64,000 nt of DNA from an uncultured Microbacterium sp. (GTDB lineage Bacteria > Actinomycetota > Actinomycetes > Actinomycetales > Microbacteriaceae): assembly GCF_945952435.1 (NCBI RefSeq), contig NZ_CAMFHZ010000004.1, positions 101,377 to 165,376 on the forward strand, written 5' to 3'. Each line of letters opens with the position of its first letter. Position 1 is the stretch's first letter. The notes under the pieces were generated by a model. That model had not been told where the DNA came from and searched no databases. It was given only the letters and a program-made list of their open reading frames with translations. Positions 33,633-45,770 of this stretch are shown here, one piece after another. The translations under genes and the position numbers were made by a program.

Positions 33633-34868
33633 TCAGCGCGGACGCCGCGGTCGCAGTCCCCGCCGGGCCGGCTCCGTGATCCCGATCGTGCCGAGGACGA
33701 GCGCGGTCTGCAGGATGAACGCCTCGCGCGGTCCAGTGGCATCCCAGCCGATGACCTCGCTGATGCGCTTGAGCCGGTAGCGCACGGTGTTGGGATGGAC
33801 GAAGAGCTCCCGCGCGGTCGCTTCCAGGGAGCGTCCGTTGTCGAGGTAGCTCCACAGCGTTGTGACGAGGTCGGTGGAGTGATCGTGCAGCGGACGGAAG
33901 ACGCGCTCGATGAGCGTCTGCTTCGCGAGGGGATCCCCGGCGATCGCGCGCTCCGGCAGCAGCTCGTCCGCATCCACCGGGCGCGGAGCTCCCCGCCACG
34001 CGCGGGCCACGGCGAAACCCGCCAGCGCCGCTCTCGCGCTCTGGCCCGCATCGACGAGTGCGGCGACGGCCGGGCCGACGACGACGTAGCCGGGCCCGAA
34101 CGAGGGCTCCAGCGTCCGGGCGATGTCGGTGAAGGTGATCTCCTCCGGAGCACCCCCGTCCTCGCGCCCTTCGAGCTTGGCGCGGCCGACGACGAGGACG
34201 AGGCGGGAGCCCTGCACACCGATGAGCACGTCCACCGCGAGCTTGCGTGCGGTGCGGCGGATCTGATCGACGTCGAACTGGGGCGGCGTGGTCCCGACGA
34301 TCACGCAGACCTCGCCGTGCCCGTGCCATCCCAGCGCGGCGATCCGGCTCGGGAGCTCCTCGTCGGCCTCACCGGTGAGGATCGAGTCGACGACCAGGGC
34401 TTCGAGGCGCGCGTCCCAGAGTCCTCTCGCCTCCGCGGCACGGGCGTACACGTCCGCGGCGGCGAACGCCACGTCGCGCGAGTAGAGCAGGATCGCGTCG
34501 CGGAGATGGCCGCCCTTGCCGGCCACGCGCTCCTCGGTCACTTCGACCGTGACGCGGATGAGCTGCAGCGTCTGCTGCAGGCTCACGCTGCGCAACAGCT
34601 CTCTCGGCGCGGCGGCGAAGATGTCCGCCGCGATCCACGGCGTCGAGGTCGGGTCGTCGTACCACTGGATGAACGACGTGATACCGGCCTGCGCCACCAG
34701 CCCGACGGCGGAGCGTCGGGCCGGTGGCATCTCGGCGTACCACGGCAGGGAGTCCTCGAGACGCTGCAGCGTCGCCGTGGCGAGATCGCCGGAGATCCGA
34801 CGCAGCCACGCCAGGGTCTCCTGCTTGGTCGCCTCGGTCGTGCCGTCCATCTCGGAGGATCTGCTCAT
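33633..34868 (-). CDS. FasR-like PucR/CdaR-family transcriptional activator of fab genes
   Basis: 411 residues. The C-terminal PucR-type helix-turn-helix spans about 345-374 (SLEATARELFVHPNTVRYRL). The middle region (about 160-300) looks like the GGDEF-derived CdaR domain. The position just upstream of fabD and the domain order match Streptomyces FasR, which activates the fab operon; the assignment is by synteny. It starts 13 nt after aceE and so may be read from the aceE transcript. SD is weak. Confidence 0.88.
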   Translation of the reverse strand: MSRSSEMDGTTEATKQETLAWLRRISGDLATATLQRLEDSLPWYAEMPPARRSAVGLVAQAGITSFIQWYDDPTSTPWIAADIFAAAPRELLRSVSLQQTLQLIRVTVEVTEERVAGKGGHLRDAILLYSRDVAFAAADVYARAAEARGLWDARLEALVVDSILTGEADEELPSRIAALGWHGHGEVCVIVGTTPPQFDVDQIRRTARKLAVDVLIGVQGSRLVLVVGRAKLEGREDGGAPEEITFTDIARTLEPSFGPGYVVVGPAVAALVDAGQSARAALAGFAVARAWRGAPRPVDADELLPERAIAGDPLAKQTLIERVFRPLHDHSTDLVTTLWSYLDNGRSLEATARELFVHPNTVRYRLKRISEVIGWDATGPREAFILQTALVLGTIGITEPARRGLRPRRPR

Positions 34869-34881
34869 CGGCGGGCGCGGC

Positions 34882-37608
<2,727 letters not shown>

Positions 37609-37772
37609 AGGAGGCCTTTCGTCTGTCTGGCTGGTCGAGCCAACGAAATCGGGATGGCGCAGGGGGAAATCTTGTCGACTCCGCACAAGGCGCGCCGCAC
37701 ACAGCCTAGTCCCGATCCCGTGACGCCGGCGCACGGCGTCGGCGCGGTCCCGGTCCGTGCGCGGCCCGCCGC

Positions 37773-37778
37773 TAGACT
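37773..37778 (+). promoter_or_regulatory. -10 hexamer of tRNA-Val promoter (TAGACT)
   Basis: TAGACT ends 9 nt before the tRNA-Val 5' end, giving transcription start at or just upstream of the tRNA. Confidence 0.55.
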
Positions 37779-37787
37779 TCCCGGCGA

Positions 37788-37860
37788 GGGCCTTTAGCTC
37801 AGCTGGTAGAGCGCCACGTTTACACCGTGGATGTCGTCGGTTCGATCCCGGCAGGGCCCA
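37788..37860 (+). tRNA. tRNA-Val (TAC)
   Basis: A 73-nt cloverleaf. The anticodon stem CCACG/CGTGG with loop TTTACAC gives TAC. The acceptor GGGCCTT pairs with AGGGCCC through one G-U. Discriminator is A. CCA is not encoded. Confidence 0.97.
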
Positions 37861-37890
37861 CCGATTCCCTCTCCGTGCCAGGGTGGAGAC

Positions 37891-39021
37891 ATGGACCTTC
37901 CCCACGATGACGTCGATCCCGATGGTCTGCTCGAGTATTCGGTGGTGTTCACGGATCGCTCGCTGAACCACATGTCCGCACGCTTCGTCGACGCGATGCA
38001 GAGCCTGCAGGGCGATCTGCGCGCGGCATACGCCGCGACCGCGACGGCCATCGTGCCCGGGGGCGGCACGTACGCGATGGAGTCCGTCGCCCGGCAGTTC
38101 GCCACGGGACGACGCTGTCTGATCGTGCGCAACGGCCTGTTCTCGTACCGGTGGTCGCAGATCCTCGACGCGGGCGACATCACGCACGACGTCGTCGTGT
38201 GCGCGGCGCGACCGGACGGCGACGGTCCCGCGTCGGCGTGGGCCCCCGCTCCGATCGACGACGTGGTCGCCGCGATCCTCGCGCACCGTGCCGAGGTGGT
38301 CTTCGCGCCCCACGTCGAGACCGCGTCGGGGATCCTGCTCCCCGACGAGTACGTGAGGGCGCTCGCCGACGCCGTGCACGAGACGGGGGGACTGCTCGTC
38401 CTCGACGGGATCGCGTCCGGCGCGCTCTGGGTCGACATGGCCGCGCTCGGGGTCGACGTGCTGCTGAGCGCGCCGCAGAAGGGGTGGAGCGGATCGCCCG
38501 GCGCGGGATACGTGATGCTCGCCGAGGCCGGCATCCACGCGGTGCACGCGCGGACGTCGTCGAGCTTCGCGCTGGATCTGGAGCGCTGGCTCTTCATCGC
38601 GGAGGAGTACCGCGCGGGCAGGGCGCCGTATCACGCGACGATGCCCACCGATACGCTGCGGCACAATGCGCTTCTCTCCGCCGAGACGCGCGCTCGGGGG
38701 TTCGAGGAACTGCGGGCGGCGCAGTGGGATCTCGGCCGCAGGGTGCGGCTGCTGCTCGACGAGCGGGGATTCCGATCGGTCGCCGCCCACGGATTCCAGT
38801 CGCCGAGCGTCGCCGTGGTGCACACCACGGATCCTGGCTTGCGCAGCGGAGCGCGCTGGCGCGAGGCCGGGGTGCAGGTCGCCGCGGGCGTGCCGTTGCA
38901 CTGCGGAGAGCCGGAGGGTTTCTCCACGTTCCGCATCGGCCTCTTCGGTCTCGACAAGCTCACCGACATCGATGGCACGGTCGAGCGGCTGGAGAGCGCG
39001 CTCGATCGGATGGGCGTGTGA
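37891..39021 (+). CDS. Class V aminotransferase (alanine-glyoxylate/serine-pyruvate type)
   Basis: 376 residues. The PLP lysine is in [14 protein letters not shown] (near residue 203). Earlier, [14 protein letters not shown] holds the phosphate-binding loop and VLDGIASG the Asp that contacts the pyridine nitrogen. These PLP enzymes use alanine, serine or related donors with glyoxylate or pyruvate. GGTGGAG lies just before ATG 37891; an earlier in-frame start at 37831 is inside tRNA-Val and is excluded. The stop overlaps the next GTG. Confidence 0.92.
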   Translation: MDLPHDDVDPDGLLEYSVVFTDRSLNHMSARFVDAMQSLQGDLRAAYAATATAIVPGGGTYAMESVARQFATGRRCLIVRNGLFSYRWSQILDAGDITHDVVVCAARPDGDGPASAWAPAPIDDVVAAILAHRAEVVFAPHVETASGILLPDEYVRALADAVHETGGLLVLDGIASGALWVDMAALGVDVLLSAPQKGWSGSPGAGYVMLAEAGIHAVHARTSSSFALDLERWLFIAEEYRAGRAPYHATMPTDTLRHNALLSAETRARGFEELRAAQWDLGRRVRLLLDERGFRSVAAHGFQSPSVAVVHTTDPGLRSGARWREAGVQVAAGVPLHCGEPEGFSTFRIGLFGLDKLTDIDGTVERLESALDRMGV

Positions 39022-39407
39022 CCGCGACGGCATCCGGCCGCTGCCCGTGCGGGAGCGGCGACGTGCTCGGATCCTGCTGCGGTCCGATCCTCGACGGACG
39101 GCCCGCGCCGACCGCGGAGCGGCTGATGCGTTCCCGCTACTCCGCGTTCTCCCTCGGCGACGCCGCGTACCTCCTGAGGTCCTGGCACCCCTCCACGAGG
39201 CCCGCCGCACTGGACCTCGACGACGACGTCCGCTGGCTGAGGCTCGATGTCCTCGACGTCGAGCGTGGGGGCCCTTTCGACACGGACGGGGTCGTCGAGT
39301 TCGAAGCCGTCCACCGCGACGCGAGCGGTCGAGGTGTGCTGCACGAACGCAGCAGGTTCGTCCGCGAAGCAGGGCGCTGGTTCTACCTGGACGGCGTGAC
39401 CGCCTGA
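39018..39407 (+). CDS. YchJ/UPF0225 family protein with SEC-C-type zinc motif
   Basis: 129 residues. The N-terminal CPCGSG...CCGP cluster is the zinc-binding SEC-C-like motif of YchJ, followed by [14 protein letters not shown] and SWHPST and the NTF2-like body ending in GRWFYLDG. Family function unknown. Its GTG overlaps the aminotransferase stop (GTGA), so it is the second gene of that operon. Confidence 0.93.
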   Translation: MTATASGRCPCGSGDVLGSCCGPILDGRPAPTAERLMRSRYSAFSLGDAAYLLRSWHPSTRPAALDLDDDVRWLRLDVLDVERGGPFDTDGVVEFEAVHRDASGRGVLHERSRFVREAGRWFYLDGVTA

Positions 39408-39443
39408 TCCCCGCCGCGGGCGCGCTGGCGTAGGTTGGATCCC

Positions 39444-40196
39444 GTGAAGGCCAACCCCGCGCACCAGCTGGTGCTTCTCGACATCGCCGACGTCGACCGC
39501 CGCATCGTGCAGTCCGAGTACACGCGCACGCATCCCGTGCACGGCGACCGGATCAACGAGCTCGCGGCACAGCGTCAGGGACAGCTGCGCGAGCTCACCG
39601 CGCTCGCGGGGACGCGCGATGACGTGGCCGCGGAGCTCGCGCGGCTCGAGTCGGACGCCGCGCTGGCCGCCCAGCGCCGGGACCGCGACGCGGAACGACT
39701 CGCCGCGACGCAGAATCCGAAGGACGCCGTCGCGCTCGAGCAGGAGATCGCCAGCCTGGGGCGCCGCATCAGCGACCTCGAGGATGCCGAGCTCGACATC
39801 ATGGGGCGCCTGGAGGAGGCCGAGTCGGCGGTCTCCGCGCAGCAGGCGCTCATCGACGAGACGATGGCGGAGGGCTCGCGGCTGACGACGGAGTCCAAGG
39901 CGCAGATCGCCGCCGCGGTCGCGCAGGGCGAGCAGCTCGCCCGCGATCGTGCCGCCCTGATCGACTCGGTGTCGCCGTCCCTCCTCGCGGAGTACGAGCG
40001 GCGCTCGGGGCGCACCGCGGGCGCGGCGCTGCTGCGTCGAGGGACCTGCGAAGGGTGCCGCATGGTGCTCTCCGGCACCGATCTCAATACGATCCGCCAG
40101 GCCGCCGACGACGACGTGGTCTCCTGCCCGGAGTGCGGGTGCATCCTCGTGCGCACGGAGGAGTCCGGTCTGCGCAGCGCGCCGGTCGAAGACTGA
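39444..40196 (+). CDS. Coiled-coil protein with C-terminal C4 zinc ribbon
   Basis: 250 residues. About residues 20-180 are a long charged coiled coil (Glu/Arg/Ala rich). The end carries CEGC and CPECGC, a C4 zinc ribbon of the COG1579 type. Homologues are widespread in actinobacteria, often near a Nif3-like gene, and are thought to bind nucleic acid or act as scaffolds; function is not proven. GTG 39444 follows TAGGTT (39431-39436) by 7 nt, so leaderless. Confidence 0.9.
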   Translation: MKANPAHQLVLLDIADVDRRIVQSEYTRTHPVHGDRINELAAQRQGQLRELTALAGTRDDVAAELARLESDAALAAQRRDRDAERLAATQNPKDAVALEQEIASLGRRISDLEDAELDIMGRLEEAESAVSAQQALIDETMAEGSRLTTESKAQIAAAVAQGEQLARDRAALIDSVSPSLLAEYERRSGRTAGAALLRRGTCEGCRMVLSGTDLNTIRQAADDDVVSCPECGCILVRTEESGLRSAPVED

Positions 40197-40214
40197 CCGA
40201 CCGGCGCCGCGGAC

Positions 40215-41051
40215 TCAGAGCTCTTCGTGGGTGCGCGGATCCGCCCCGAAGAGCCGGCCGTCCGGCACGCCCAGTGCGGTGATGGCCGCGACCTCGTCGG
40301 GCGTCAGAGGCACGCCCGACGCGATGAGGTTGAGCGCCTGATGCTCCGGGGTCGCCGCCTTCGGGATCGCCACCACTCCGCGCGAGGCGTGCCAGGCGAG
40401 CACCGCCTGTGCCGCGCTGATGCCGTGCGCCTGGGCGACGTCGACGATCACCGGGTCGTCCAGGATGTCCCCGGCGCGCCCGAGCGGACTCCAGGCCTCC
40501 GTGACGATGCCGTGCTTACGGTGATACTCGACCGCCTCCGTCTGCGGGAAGCGCGGGTGCAGCTCGATCTGGTTGACCACGGGGCGGACGCCCGTGGCGT
40601 CCTCGATGCGCTCCAGGTGCTCGGGGAGGAAGTTCGACACGCCGATCTGCCGCACCAGGCCGCGCTCGCGCGCGTCGATCAGCGCCCCCCACGCCTCGAC
40701 GTAGTGATCGCGGCCGGGGTTCGGCCAGTGGATCAGGAGAAGGTCGATCGCGTCGACGCCGAGCCGGAAGCGGCTCTCCTCGATCGCGTCGAGCGCCTTG
40801 GCCCGCTCATGATGACGGCCCGCGAGCTTGGTCGTGACGATGAGCTCTGCGCGGTCGACCGCCGCACCCGAGACTCCCCATCCGACGGCGCCCTCGTTCT
40901 CGTAGTTGAACGCGGAGTCGATCAATCGATAGCCGGTCTCGATGCCGCTGCGCACGGCGAGCGCGCCGGCCTCTCCGCGGAAGCCGTAGGTGCCGAGGCC
41001 CTGGGCGGGCAGCGCGAATCCGTTGTGGGCGATGAAGGGCGATGCGGTCAT
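40215..41051 (-). CDS. Aldo/keto reductase
   Basis: 278 residues, a TIM barrel of the AKR family. IDSAFNYENEGAVG contains the catalytic Asp and Tyr, IVTTKLAG the Lys, and LLLIHWPNPG the His. AIPKAATPEH forms the NADPH phosphate site. It reduces small aldehydes or ketones; similar to 2,5-diketo-gluconate reductases. GAGGAGCATC precedes the ATG. Its promoter region is shared back to back with the polymerase gene. Confidence 0.94.
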   Translation of the reverse strand: MTASPFIAHNGFALPAQGLGTYGFRGEAGALAVRSGIETGYRLIDSAFNYENEGAVGWGVSGAAVDRAELIVTTKLAGRHHERAKALDAIEESRFRLGVDAIDLLLIHWPNPGRDHYVEAWGALIDARERGLVRQIGVSNFLPEHLERIEDATGVRPVVNQIELHPRFPQTEAVEYHRKHGIVTEAWSPLGRAGDILDDPVIVDVAQAHGISAAQAVLAWHASRGVVAIPKAATPEHQALNLIASGVPLTPDEVAAITALGVPDGRLFGADPRTHEEL

Positions 41052-41180
41052 GATGCTCCTCTCCGGTTCCTCCACGCTAACCCGCGGCGGTGACATCGCG
41101 GCGGGTTGGCGGAGCGCGGCGCGACACGCGCGGACGCATGCCGTCACGCGAGGTCATCGCCGCGGCGTACATTCGAAGAC

Positions 41181-42902
41181 ATGATCGAAACTCCGTCGCC
41201 GCACGAGATCCTGCTCGGGCGCGACGCGGCGCGCGGACGGTGGCACGCGGTGCTCCTGGACGTGTCCGGCGAGGAGATCGGGCGGGAGGCGATCGACGCC
41301 GACCGGCTGCCGGCCTTCGTAGCGGGCCAGGAGGCGCGGCGGCATCCGCGCTGGATCGTGCGGACGTTGCGGGACGTCTACCCGGAGCTGCTCGCCGCCG
41401 GCGTGCGCCTGCGGCGAGCCCACGACCTGCTCCTCTGCCACGCGATCCTCCGCGACACGACGGCCCTCGCGACGCCCGTCGCGGCCTCGTCGCGATGGAT
41501 CCGCACCGATCCGCTCGCGGTCGTCGCCGCGGCGCCTGCGCTCTTCTCGCTGCAGGACGAGACCTCGGCGGCCGAAGGATCCGGGATCGACGAGCTGCTC
41601 GCCGAGCTCGGCCGGCAGCGGGCCGCCCTCGCGACGGCGCCCGACGGACGCCTCGCCCTCCTGTGCGTCGCGGAGTCGACCGGCGCGCTCGTCGCCGAGG
41701 AGATGACCGCGGCCGGCGTGCCGTGGAGCACCTCCGTGCACGAGGCCCTTCTCGTGGACGCCCTCGGCGCGCGTCCGCTGCCCGGGGCGCGTCCGGCGCG
41801 GATGGCGGCCCTCGCGGCGCAGATCGCAGAAGCGCTCGAGGATCCCACGGCGAATCCCGACAGCCCGCCGCGGCTGCTGCGGTCCCTGCGGCGCGCCGGG
41901 ATCCTCGTGGAGTCGACCTCGCGCTGGGAGCTCGGCGAGGTCGATCACCCCGCGATCGCGCCGCTGCTGGCGTACAAGAAGCTGTCGCGCCTGTTCACGG
42001 CCAACGGCTGGGCGTGGTTGGCGGACTGGGTGCGCGAGGACCGGTTCCGCCCGGTCTATCTCACCGGCGGCGTGGTCACAGGCCGGTGGGCGTCGAGCGG
42101 GGGAGGTGCGCTGCAGATCCCGCGCAGCCTGCGTCCGGCGGTGCGCGCCGACGAGGGGTGGGTGCTCGTGTGCGCCGACGTCGCCCAGCTGGAGCCGCGC
42201 GTGCTCGCGGCGATGTCGAAGGACGCGGCGATGGCCGCCGCAGCACGGGGCACCGATCTGTACGAGGGGATCGTGCGTTCGGGAGCCGTGAAGACGCGGC
42301 AGGAGGCGAAGTACGCCGTGCTGGGCGCGATGTACGGGGCCACGACGGTTCCCAGCGGCATGCTGGCGCCGCGCCTGCGCGGGGTGTTCCCCCGGGCGAT
42401 GGCGCTCGTGGATGCGGCCGCGCGGACGGGCGAGGACGGGGGTGTGGTCTCGACGCTGCTCGGACGGGGATCGCCGCGGCCCGATGCGGCGTGGAGCGCC
42501 GCGCAGTCGCGGGCGAGCGATCCGGAGGCCGACGGCACCGACGAGCGCGCGGCGCGCGGCCGGGCGCGGGATCGCGGACGCTTCACGCGCAACTTCGTGG
42601 TGCAGGGCACCGCTGCGGAGTGGTCGCTGCTGTGGCTGGCCGAGATCCGTCACCGCCTGTCCGCGCTGCCGGAAGCGCTCGTCCCGGCGGGACGCTCCGG
42701 TCCCGTGTTCTCGCGCCATGCCCATCTCGCGTTCTTCCTGCACGACGAGGTCATCGTGCACGCCCCGGCCGAGCAGGCGGCGGAGGCGGCGCGGTGCGTG
42801 CAGGAGGCGGCGGAGGCGGCCACGCGGCGGCTGTTCCCCGGATTCGAGATCGACGTCCCGTTGGACCTGCGCATCGCTCAGGACGCAGGCAAGGACTCGT
42901 AG
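41181..42902 (+). CDS. Family A DNA polymerase with degenerate exonuclease domain
   Basis: 573 residues, a PolA-like protein lacking the 5'-nuclease domain. Polymerase motifs are present: motif A DVAQLEPRVLA, motif B EAKYAVLGAMYG and motif C HDEV near residue 522. The N-terminal third corresponds to a 3'-5' exonuclease-like fold, but I see no DED acidic triad. The spacing of motifs is shorter than in PolI. A repair or translesion role is possible. TACATT (41168-41173) is 7 nt before the ATG, so leaderless. Its TAG stop lies inside the rnpB -10 box. Confidence 0.9.
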   Translation: MIETPSPHEILLGRDAARGRWHAVLLDVSGEEIGREAIDADRLPAFVAGQEARRHPRWIVRTLRDVYPELLAAGVRLRRAHDLLLCHAILRDTTALATPVAASSRWIRTDPLAVVAAAPALFSLQDETSAAEGSGIDELLAELGRQRAALATAPDGRLALLCVAESTGALVAEEMTAAGVPWSTSVHEALLVDALGARPLPGARPARMAALAAQIAEALEDPTANPDSPPRLLRSLRRAGILVESTSRWELGEVDHPAIAPLLAYKKLSRLFTANGWAWLADWVREDRFRPVYLTGGVVTGRWASSGGGALQIPRSLRPAVRADEGWVLVCADVAQLEPRVLAAMSKDAAMAAAARGTDLYEGIVRSGAVKTRQEAKYAVLGAMYGATTVPSGMLAPRLRGVFPRAMALVDAAARTGEDGGVVSTLLGRGSPRPDAAWSAAQSRASDPEADGTDERAARGRARDRGRFTRNFVVQGTAAEWSLLWLAEIRHRLSALPEALVPAGRSGPVFSRHAHLAFFLHDEVIVHAPAEQAAEAARCVQEAAEAATRRLFPGFEIDVPLDLRIAQDAGKDS

Positions 42903-42905
42903 AAT
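42900..42905 (+). promoter_or_regulatory. rnpB -10 hexamer (TAGAAT) overlapping the upstream stop codon
   Basis: TAGAAT begins with the TAG stop of the polymerase gene. Transcription starting about 7 nt on gives the expected RNase P RNA 5' end near 42912. Confidence 0.65.
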
Positions 42906-42911
42906 GGATCC

Positions 42912-43288
42912 GAACGGGTCGGCTGGACGGTCGCGTGGCGGGAGACCGCACCGAGGAACGTCCGGGCTCCACAGAGCGGGGCGGTGGGTAACGCCCACCC
43001 GGAGCAATCCGCGAGACAGTGCCACAGAGAGAAGACCGCCGCGTCCTGCGAGGGCGCGGTAAGGGTGAAAGGGTGGTGTAAGAGACCACCGGGAGCCGTG
43101 GTGACACGGCTCGCCAGGTAAACCTCGCCCGGAGCAAGGCCAGACAGGGGATGCCGACGCGGCTCGCCGAGTCCCCGGGTAGGCCGCTGGAGCGGCGCGG
43201 CAACGCGTCGCCGAGAGAGATGACCGTCGAAGGGAGCCCTCGAGAGAGGCCCCGGAACAGAACCCGGCGTACAGGCCGGCCCGTTCCT
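42912..43288 (+). ncRNA. rnpB: RNase P RNA (class A)
   Basis: About 377 nt. P1 is formed by ACGGGTCGGC (42914-42923) and GCCGGCCCGT (43275-43284). Universally conserved blocks are visible in order: CGAGGAACGTCCGGGCTCC, ACAGTGCCACAGAGA, GGTAAGGGTGAAAGGGTG, AGAGACCACC and GGTAAACC with CCGGAGCAAGG. It is the catalytic RNA that trims tRNA 5' leaders. It is followed by a 19-bp terminator hairpin. Exact ends are estimates. Confidence 0.96.
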
Positions 43289-43290
43289 CA

Positions 43291-43332
43291 CACGAAGAGG
43301 CCCGGATCCCCACGGATCCGGGCCTCTTCGTG
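43291..43332. terminator. Bidirectional terminator between rnpB and ppgK
   Basis: CACGAAGAGGCCCGGATCC and GGATCCGGGCCTCTTCGTG form a 19-bp perfect stem with a 4-nt loop, placed between convergent transcripts. Confidence 0.92.
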
Positions 43333-43365
43333 GATGTCGCCGCTGCGGGCGAGGATCGAGGCGGC

Positions 43366-44109
43366 TCAGTCGGCGGCGAGCGAGGCCGCCCCGATGATGC
43401 CGGAGGAGTTGCGGTGGATGGCCGCGACGATGGGCGTGTTCAGCTCCAGCAGGGGCAGGAACTTCTCGGGGTGCTTGGACACCCCGCCGCCGACGACGAA
43501 CAGGTCGGGGCTGAAGAGGAACTCGACGTGCGAGTAGAACTCCTGCAGGCGCGCCGACCAGTCCTCCCACGAGAGGTTCTCCCGCTCCATCGCCGAATAG
43601 GCGCACCACTTCTCGATGGACTCGTGATCGCGCCACAGGTGGCCGAGCTCGGTGTTCGGCAGGAGCACCCCGTCGTAGAGGAACGCGGAGCCGATGCCGG
43701 TTCCGAGCGTGGTGAGGATCGTCAGGCCCTGCGCGTCCCTCGCGGCGCCGTGGCGGCTCTCGGCGATGCCGGCCGCGTCCGCGTCGTTCACGAAGGCGAT
43801 CTGGCGACCGAGGCCGTCCTCGAAGAACTTCTCGGCCTCGAAGCCGATCCAGTCCTTCGAGACGTTGGCGGCGGAGAGGGTGCGACCGCGCTTGACGATC
43901 GCCGGGAAGGCGACCCCCAGCGGGAGGTCGGAGTCCTCCAGCCCGAGCGTGGAGAGCACCTGCTTGACCGCGTCGAGCACATCGGACGGTGCGGCGCCCT
44001 GGGGCGTGGGGACGCGGATCCGATCCGATTCGAGGGTCCCGTGCGCGAGGTCGACCAGACCCGCCTTGATGCCCGTTCCGCCGATGTCCACGCCGATCGC
44101 TTTTGCCAT
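43366..44109 (-). CDS. ppgK: Polyphosphate glucokinase (ROK family)
   Basis: 247 residues. IGVDIGGTGIKAGLVD is the phosphate-1 loop, NDADAAGIAES the catalytic Asp segment and LTTLGTGIGSAFLYDG the phosphate-2 loop. Sequence and length match actinobacterial PpgK, which phosphorylates glucose with polyphosphate (and ATP). The ROK zinc cysteines are absent, as usual in this group. Leaderless: TAGGCT (minus strand, 44116-44121) is 6 nt before the ATG. Confidence 0.96.
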   Translation of the reverse strand: MAKAIGVDIGGTGIKAGLVDLAHGTLESDRIRVPTPQGAAPSDVLDAVKQVLSTLGLEDSDLPLGVAFPAIVKRGRTLSAANVSKDWIGFEAEKFFEDGLGRQIAFVNDADAAGIAESRHGAARDAQGLTILTTLGTGIGSAFLYDGVLLPNTELGHLWRDHESIEKWCAYSAMERENLSWEDWSARLQEFYSHVEFLFSPDLFVVGGGVSKHPEKFLPLLELNTPIVAAIHRNSSGIIGAASLAAD

Positions 44110-44115
44110 GGTGAC

Positions 44116-44136
44116 AGCCTATCGAGCCATCGCGCG
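44116..44136. promoter_or_regulatory. Divergent -10 elements of ppgK and the SPOR-like gene
   Basis: TAGGCT on the minus strand (44116-44121) and TAGGAT on the plus strand (44131-44136) are only 9 nt apart. The two promoters therefore overlap back to back and polymerase cannot occupy both at once. Confidence 0.6.
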
Positions 44137-44175
44137 GCCAGTAGGATCGTGACAGGCCACCCTGGAGGAGACGCG

Positions 44176-44421
44176 ATGAGCGACACGCAGCACGACGACC
44201 GGTACGACGGCGAGGACTTCGGCGACGACAAGTACTGGTTCAACAGCAAGACCGGACAGGTGGAGCACGGAATGCTCTCCTCGTCGCTCGATCGCATCGG
44301 GCCGTTCGACACGGCCGAGGAGGCCGCCCGAGCTCCGCACGTGCTCCGCGAGCGCTCCCGGCTGTGGGCCGAGGAGGACGCCGCCGAGGACAACTGGGGC
44401 GGTGCGGGCGGCGCGCAGTGA
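44176..44421 (+). CDS. Small SPOR-like domain protein
   Basis: 81 residues. An acidic N-terminus is followed by KYWFNSKTGQVEHGMLSSSLDRIGPF and DTAEEAARAP, the pattern of short actinobacterial proteins (often called SPOR-domain or mislabelled methionine aminopeptidase) found upstream of glnA2. No membrane segment, so it is cytoplasmic. GGAGGAGACGCG precedes the ATG. The stop lies 5 nt before the glnA2 ATG; a GTGA overlap with an alternative GTG also exists. Confidence 0.85.
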   Translation: MSDTQHDDRYDGEDFGDDKYWFNSKTGQVEHGMLSSSLDRIGPFDTAEEAARAPHVLRERSRLWAEEDAAEDNWGGAGGAQ

Positions 44422-44426
44422 GCGGG

Positions 44427-45764
44427 ATGGACAAGCAGCGCGACTTCGTGCTGCGCACCATCGAGGAGCGGGGCGTCAAGTTCGTCCGGCTCTGGTTCAC
44501 CGACGTCATCGGGACGCTGAAGTCCGTCGCGATCGCCCCGGCCGAGGTCGAGGGCGCCTTCGCGGAGGGCATCGGATTCGACGGCTCGGCGATCGAGGGA
44601 CTCACGCGCACGTTCGAGTCGGATCTGCTCGCGCAGCCCGACCCCACGACGTTCCAGACCCTGCCCTGGCGTGGCGAGATCGATCCGACGGCCCGGATGT
44701 TCTGCGACCTCACGACGCCCGACGGGCGTCCGGCCGTGGCCGACCCGAGGCACGTGCTCAAGCGCACGCTGGCGAAGGCGGCGGACGCCGGATTCACCTT
44801 CTACACGCACCCGGAGATCGAGTTCTACCTGCTGAAGTCCTCGCAGTTCGGCCCCGAGGGACCGGTGCCGGTCGATTCGGCGGGCTACTTCGACAACGTT
44901 CCAGGCGGCACGGCGCACGACTTCCGCCGCCGGTCCGTGCGCATGCTCGAGGATCTCGGCATCTCGGTCGAGTACAGCCACCACGAGGGCGGCCCCGGTC
45001 AGAACGAGATCGACCTGCGGTACGCCGATGCGCTCACGACCGCGGACAACATCATGACGTTCCGCACGGTCGTCAAGGAGGTGGCGATCGAGCAGGGCGT
45101 GTACGCCACGTTCATGCCGAAGCCGCTCAGCAACCACCCCGGTAGCGGCATGCACACGCACATGTCCCTCTTCGAGGGCGACATGAACGCGTTCTACGAG
45201 GAGGGCGCGAAGTACCAGCTGTCGCGCACGGGCCGCCAGTTCATCGCCGGCCTGCTGCGCCACGCGAACGAGATCGCCGCGGTCACGAACCAGTTCGTCA
45301 ACTCGTACAAGCGACTCTGGGGCGGGGACGAGGCTCCGAGCTTCGTCACCTGGGGGCACGCGAACCGGTCCGCGCTCATCCGCGTGCCGATGTACAAGCC
45401 GAACAAGGGGCAGTCGACGCGGATCGAGTACCGCGCCCTCGACTCCGCGGCCAACCCGTATCTCGCCTACGCGCTCATGCTCGCCGCAGGGCTCAAGGGC
45501 ATCGAGGAGGGCTACGAGCTGCCGCCCGAGGCCGAGGACAACGTCTGGTCGTTGAGCGACACCGAGCGCCGTGCGCTGGGCTATGCCTCGCTCCCGGCGA
45601 GCCTCGATCACGCGCTGGAGTACATGGAGGAGTCGGAACTCGTCGCCGAGACGCTCGGGGAGCAGGTCTTCAACTACGTGCTGCTGAACAAGCGCAAGGA
45701 GTGGGAGGCCTATCGCGGCCAGGTGACGCCGTTCGAGCTCAAGAGCAACCTCGAGCTGCTCTGA
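44427..45764 (+). CDS. glnA: Glutamine synthetase, GlnA2 type
   Basis: 445 residues, matching M. tuberculosis GlnA2 in length and N-terminus (MDKQRDFVLRTIEERG, VRLWFTD). Active-site motifs: GFDGSAIEG, HPEIEFYL, NHPGSGMHTHMSL, ANRSALIRVP. At the usual adenylylation position the sequence reads AEDNVWSL, with Trp in place of Tyr, so this isoform should not be adenylylated. It makes glutamine (or a related gamma-glutamyl product) from glutamate and ammonia. ATG 44427 chosen by family; GTG 44418 is the alternative. Followed 6 nt later by glnE. Confidence 0.96.
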   Translation: MDKQRDFVLRTIEERGVKFVRLWFTDVIGTLKSVAIAPAEVEGAFAEGIGFDGSAIEGLTRTFESDLLAQPDPTTFQTLPWRGEIDPTARMFCDLTTPDGRPAVADPRHVLKRTLAKAADAGFTFYTHPEIEFYLLKSSQFGPEGPVPVDSAGYFDNVPGGTAHDFRRRSVRMLEDLGISVEYSHHEGGPGQNEIDLRYADALTTADNIMTFRTVVKEVAIEQGVYATFMPKPLSNHPGSGMHTHMSLFEGDMNAFYEEGAKYQLSRTGRQFIAGLLRHANEIAAVTNQFVNSYKRLWGGDEAPSFVTWGHANRSALIRVPMYKPNKGQSTRIEYRALDSAANPYLAYALMLAAGLKGIEEGYELPPEAEDNVWSLSDTERRALGYASLPASLDHALEYMEESELVAETLGEQVFNYVLLNKRKEWEAYRGQVTPFELKSNLELL

Positions 45765-45770
45765 CGGGTC

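Noticed and set aside
44176..44421. Methionine aminopeptidase
   Set aside because: 81 residues without any metal-ligand motif; the label is a known propagated error for these small proteins.
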